9,090 bases of DNA from JBCCCJ01 sp039029315 (GTDB taxonomy: Bacteria > Bacteroidota > Bacteroidia > J057). The stretch's first letter is position 1, and each line of letters begins with the position of its first letter. A program made the position numbers and the translations under genes. The notes beneath the pieces are model-generated. The model made no database searches. It saw only the letters and a program-made list of their open reading frames with translations, and was not told the origin of the DNA. The DNA is taken from NCBI GenBank assembly GCA_039029315.1, contig JBCCGK010000199.1, positions 1 through 9,090 on the forward strand, given 5' to 3'. Of the stretch, positions 7,041-9,090 are shown in pieces.

Positions 7041-7967
7041 ATGATTTATCTGTTCATAGTATTTACAGTCATCCTACTAGTCATTGGGCAATTTCAGGCA
7101 AATATTTCTGCTGACGAAATTCGAAAAAAATTTACTGATGAGCGTTCACGCTTTTTTCAGTGGCAAGGGGTAGAGGTTCATTTTAAGGATGAAGGGAATG
7201 GAATACCGATCTTGTTCTTGCATGGCACCTCTTCCTCCCTTCATACATGGGACGACATAAGCGATATTCTCAAGGCAAACCATAGAATCATCAGGCTAGA
7301 CTTGATCGGATCTGGCATTACCGGGCCGCATCCACAAAGAGAGTATTCTATTGACATGTATCTGACGCTTATCGAAGACTTTGCTACTTTTCTTGGTTTA
7401 GATGAATTTGTTATAGCTGGAAACTCTTCAGGGGCGATGTGGGCCTGGAATTATGCTGCTCTATATCCTAACAAGGTGTCAGGATTAATATTGATGAATT
7501 CTGCTGGATTCAACATGCAGAAAGTCCCACTTAGATTTCGCTTGGTTCAATATCGTCTTGGCAGGTGGCTGTTGAAGCATTCAACGCCGATATGGATGGT
7601 GAAAAAGGGCTTGAGCGAGGTGCTGTATTCCAAAAAACCAGATAGAAAATCTCTTGAACGCTATCAGCAGTTAATGCTTCGAGAAGGAAACCGGCAGGCG
7701 TTTGTTGATGTTATTCTCAATCGTCAAGCAGCGAACACTGCATTGCTTTCCGCTATCCAGGCCCCCACATTACTTCTTTGGGGGAGGCATGACCAATTAT
7801 ATCCCTTAAGTCAAGCCTATCTGTTTCAAGCGCAAATTCCCAAGGCTCGTGTAGAAGTGCTTGAACAATCGGCCCATATCCCCATGGAAGAAGAGCCATT
7901 CACATGTAGTGCACAGATTCAACTATTCATTCATACTTTACAACATTCAAGATATGCCATTCATTAA
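7041..7967 (+). CDS. Alpha/beta hydrolase with N-terminal hydrophobic anchor or signal
   Basis: This 308-residue serine hydrolase probably acts on an ester, lactone or similar substrate that cannot be named from sequence. Residues 2-18 (IYLFIVFTVILLVIGQF) are a membrane anchor or signal sequence without a positively charged start. The linker with A-D-E-I-R-K-K-F followed by W-Q-G-V-E-V-H-F-K-D-E-G is characteristic of a Bacteroidota/Proteobacteria group of anchored hydrolases. The oxyanion strand is LFLHGTSSSLHTWDD (59-72). The triad is Ser129 (GNSSGAM), Asp251 (WGRHDQLYP) and His279 (QSAHIPMEEEP). The usual GNS-LGG elbow is GNS-SGA here. It is the first gene of a plus-strand operon: its stop codon overlaps the start of the next gene by 14 bases, suggesting translational coupling. 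It is divergent from the AraC-hydrolase regulator, whose control it probably shares. Confidence 0.85.
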   Translation: MIYLFIVFTVILLVIGQFQANISADEIRKKFTDERSRFFQWQGVEVHFKDEGNGIPILFLHGTSSSLHTWDDISDILKANHRIIRLDLIGSGITGPHPQREYSIDMYLTLIEDFATFLGLDEFVIAGNSSGAMWAWNYAALYPNKVSGLILMNSAGFNMQKVPLRFRLVQYRLGRWLLKHSTPIWMVKKGLSEVLYSKKPDRKSLERYQQLMLREGNRQAFVDVILNRQAANTALLSAIQAPTLLLWGRHDQLYPLSQAYLFQAQIPKARVEVLEQSAHIPMEEEPFTCSAQIQLFIHTLQHSRYAIH

Positions 7968-8820
7968 GAAACAAACCATCAAAAAAGAGACTGTTACAAT
8001 TACCGAAGACAAGCGAGCAGTGAACTGCACGGTCTGGAATCATCCAAACAGTAAAAAAGTTATGATCATCGCTCCGGCTATGGGAGTAGCCAGAAGATTT
8101 TATGACACGATTGCCACACATTTCTCTCAGTTATCCTATAGCGTTATTTCCTTTGATTATTATGGAATGCTGGAATATGAGCAACATGATCAAGCCGACA
8201 TAAGGTTGTGTGATTGGGGATTTAGAGATATGAACTCTGTCATTGAGTATGCCTGTCAGGAGTTCCCGGATCATACACGTCATTTTCTGGGACACAGCAT
8301 CGCAGGTCAGGTCTTTCCATTGGCCGAAAACAGCAATAAAATTAGTTCAGCATGTTTGGTAGCGTCCCAAAATGTGTCAAAGAACAACTGGAGCGGATTT
8401 GCAAAACTAAAAGTGAATCTTTTTTGGTATGTCATGATCCCAATCTGTATTCAACTATTCGGGTATGTCCCTGCCGCTGGCTATGGAGGAAAACATCATC
8501 TGCATCCATCCATTGCTTCAGATTGGGCAAAATGGGGAAAAAGTACAGAAGGTATCCTGACTATCATATCCAAGGCATGGTCCAGATATAATGGTCTCAA
8601 GGTTCCAACCAAATTTCTAAGTTTTTCGGATGATGACATGCTTGCCCCATTCAAGGCAGTAGAGCACTTGTATACCTCTTATGGTTCTCGGATTAAACAG
8701 CATGAACACATTTCTCCTAAAGATGTCGGCATGACTTCTATTGGTCATTTTAAGTATTTTAAAAAAGAATGCTCATTCTTATGGGATTCGGTAGATTCAT
8801 GGTTCAATAGGTATGCATAA
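7954..8820 (+). CDS. Alpha/beta hydrolase, COG4757-like (serine aminopeptidase S33-type fold)
   Basis: This 288-residue cytoplasmic alpha/beta hydrolase has no signal peptide. ATG 7954 is preferred over upstream starts in the same frame (open from 7861) because it gives a normal N-terminus and a 14-base overlap with the preceding gene. Family marks are IIAPAMGVARRFYDTIATHF (the oxyanion region of the PA-x-GV type), VISFDYYGM, FLGHSIAGQ with nucleophile Ser115, the W-G-F-R-D-M segment (88-93), a FGYVPA segment before the cap region, the acid loop SFSDDDMLAPF (Asp227 or Asp228) and His265 in SIGHFKYF. The usual DYRGxGxS stretch is altered to DYYGMLEYE, which may reshape the pocket. The substrate is unknown. 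It probably works with the upstream hydrolase on one compound class, under the divergent AraC-hydrolase. An intergenic repeat starts about 15 bp after its stop. Confidence 0.82.
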   Translation: MPFIKKQTIKKETVTITEDKRAVNCTVWNHPNSKKVMIIAPAMGVARRFYDTIATHFSQLSYSVISFDYYGMLEYEQHDQADIRLCDWGFRDMNSVIEYACQEFPDHTRHFLGHSIAGQVFPLAENSNKISSACLVASQNVSKNNWSGFAKLKVNLFWYVMIPICIQLFGYVPAAGYGGKHHLHPSIASDWAKWGKSTEGILTIISKAWSRYNGLKVPTKFLSFSDDDMLAPFKAVEHLYTSYGSRIKQHEHISPKDVGMTSIGHFKYFKKECSFLWDSVDSWFNRYA

Positions 8821-8835
8821 TCAGGGGCCTCTAAG

Positions 8836-8976
8836 GTAAGTAAGGGAACACATTTATTTGTGAGGGATATAGTGGGGATAGGGAAAGAAGGAAGAAATTT
8901 CGCCAATCAAGCCAGTATATCCCCTATTTCCTTTATACCCAAAATCAACCCTAATACTATCTATCCACTTACTTAG
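8836..8976 (+). repeat. Imperfectly palindromic intergenic repeat, copy 2
   Basis: This ~141-bp element is homologous to copy 1 at 842-973 and in the same orientation. It shares TATTTGTGAGGGA, an exactly matching CCAATCAAGCCAGTATATCC stretch, and the terminal CTATCCACTTACTTAG. The inner arms AGGGATATAGTGGGGATA and TATCCCCTATTTCCTT are near-complementary, and TAAGTAAGGG at the left mirrors CCACTTACTTA at the right end. It carries a small insertion relative to copy 1 between the arms (near 8884-8892). It begins about 15 bp after a stop codon and abuts a probable IS end. Confidence 0.8.
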
Positions 8977-9090
8977 AGACTGTTTTGAAATTTGTGCTGA
9001 GAATTTTTATGATGTATTTTTTTCTCAAACAAGGCTCTTTTTTGTTCTCATAGTGGGGCTATGAGAACAAAAAAAGCTGTAGGATGAGGA
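8976..9090 (+). mobile_element. Probable left end of an insertion sequence, truncated by window edge
   Basis: GAGACTGTTTTGAAATTTG starts exactly where repeat copy 2 stops matching copy 1. It resembles the terminal inverted repeats of IS4/IS5-type elements common in Bacteroidota. It is followed by ~60 bp without coding content and a strong hairpin. No transposase ORF begins before base 9090 and the partner inverted repeat is not in the window, so the identity rests on the terminus alone. Confidence 0.4.
9038..9074. repeat. Perfect 16-bp inverted repeat with 5-base loop
   Basis: TTTTTTGTTCTCATAG (9038-9053) and CTATGAGAACAAAAAA (9059-9074) are exact reverse complements around the loop TGGGG. 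It lacks a T tract after the stem on either strand, so it is not a standard intrinsic terminator. Within an IS leader, such a hairpin could limit transposase translation from outside transcripts. Confidence 0.7.

Noticed and set aside
7861..7953. Upstream start for the second hydrolase, adding 31 residues
   Set aside because: It would overlap the preceding gene by over 100 bases, and the extra residues are only the out-of-frame reading of that gene's C-terminus.
1..9090. CRISPR arrays, tRNA or rRNA genes, riboswitches
   Set aside because: No regularly spaced repeats, cloverleaf-like segments or rRNA-like conserved stretches were seen on reading both strands.

Overview
The window looks like accessory DNA from a Bacteroidota genome, probably a marine or other free-living Saprospiria/Cytophagia-type bacterium. 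The evidence is a sulfatase with the C-terminal extension common in that phylum, a protein opening with the FQDNRPE..AQRK leader seen on Bacteroidota DUF4157-type and contractile-injection-system cargo proteins, a DUF1905/YdeI protein, a TAnnTTTG-type -7 promoter box, and few purine-rich ribosome binding sites. The species cannot be named from this sequence.

Layout, left to right. (1) 2-841: C-terminal part of a sulfatase entering from the left edge. (2) 842-973: an imperfectly palindromic intergenic repeat, starting directly at the sulfatase stop codon. (3) 1335-3518: a 727-residue multidomain protein with an eCIS-cargo-like leader, a basic stretch, a hydrophobic segment, a Pro-rich linker and a predicted papain/C39-like cysteine peptidase domain. 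No injection-system structural gene is present. (4) 3519-3875: non-coding debris that includes the last ~26 codons of a degraded beta-helix surface-protein gene. (5) 3876-4664 and 4952-5434, both minus strand: a DNA polymerase beta-type nucleotidyltransferase resembling the antibiotic-modifying group, and a DUF1905-YdeI/OmdA protein with an 18-bp perfect palindrome over its start codon. (6) 5724-6926, minus: a fusion of an alpha/beta hydrolase and an AraC-type DNA-binding domain. (7) 7041-7967 and 7954-8820, plus: two overlapping alpha/beta hydrolase genes read divergently from the fusion. (8) 8836-8976: a second, same-orientation copy of the repeat, followed without a gap by what looks like the left end of an insertion sequence with a 16-bp-stem hairpin, running off the right edge.

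The most coherent functional unit is the divergent trio at 5724-8820: a regulator that itself carries a complete Ser-Asp-His hydrolase domain, facing a two-gene hydrolase operon across a 114-bp intergenic region. That region holds a -7-like box and two AGAATCC half-sites exactly 21 bp apart. A reasonable inference is that the fusion senses or turns over an ester, lactone or lipid-like compound and controls the two enzymes. The cargo-like protein is the other item of interest, as a possible orphan effector. The two flanking repeats, the gene fragment and the IS end suggest that the segment has been rearranged or acquired.
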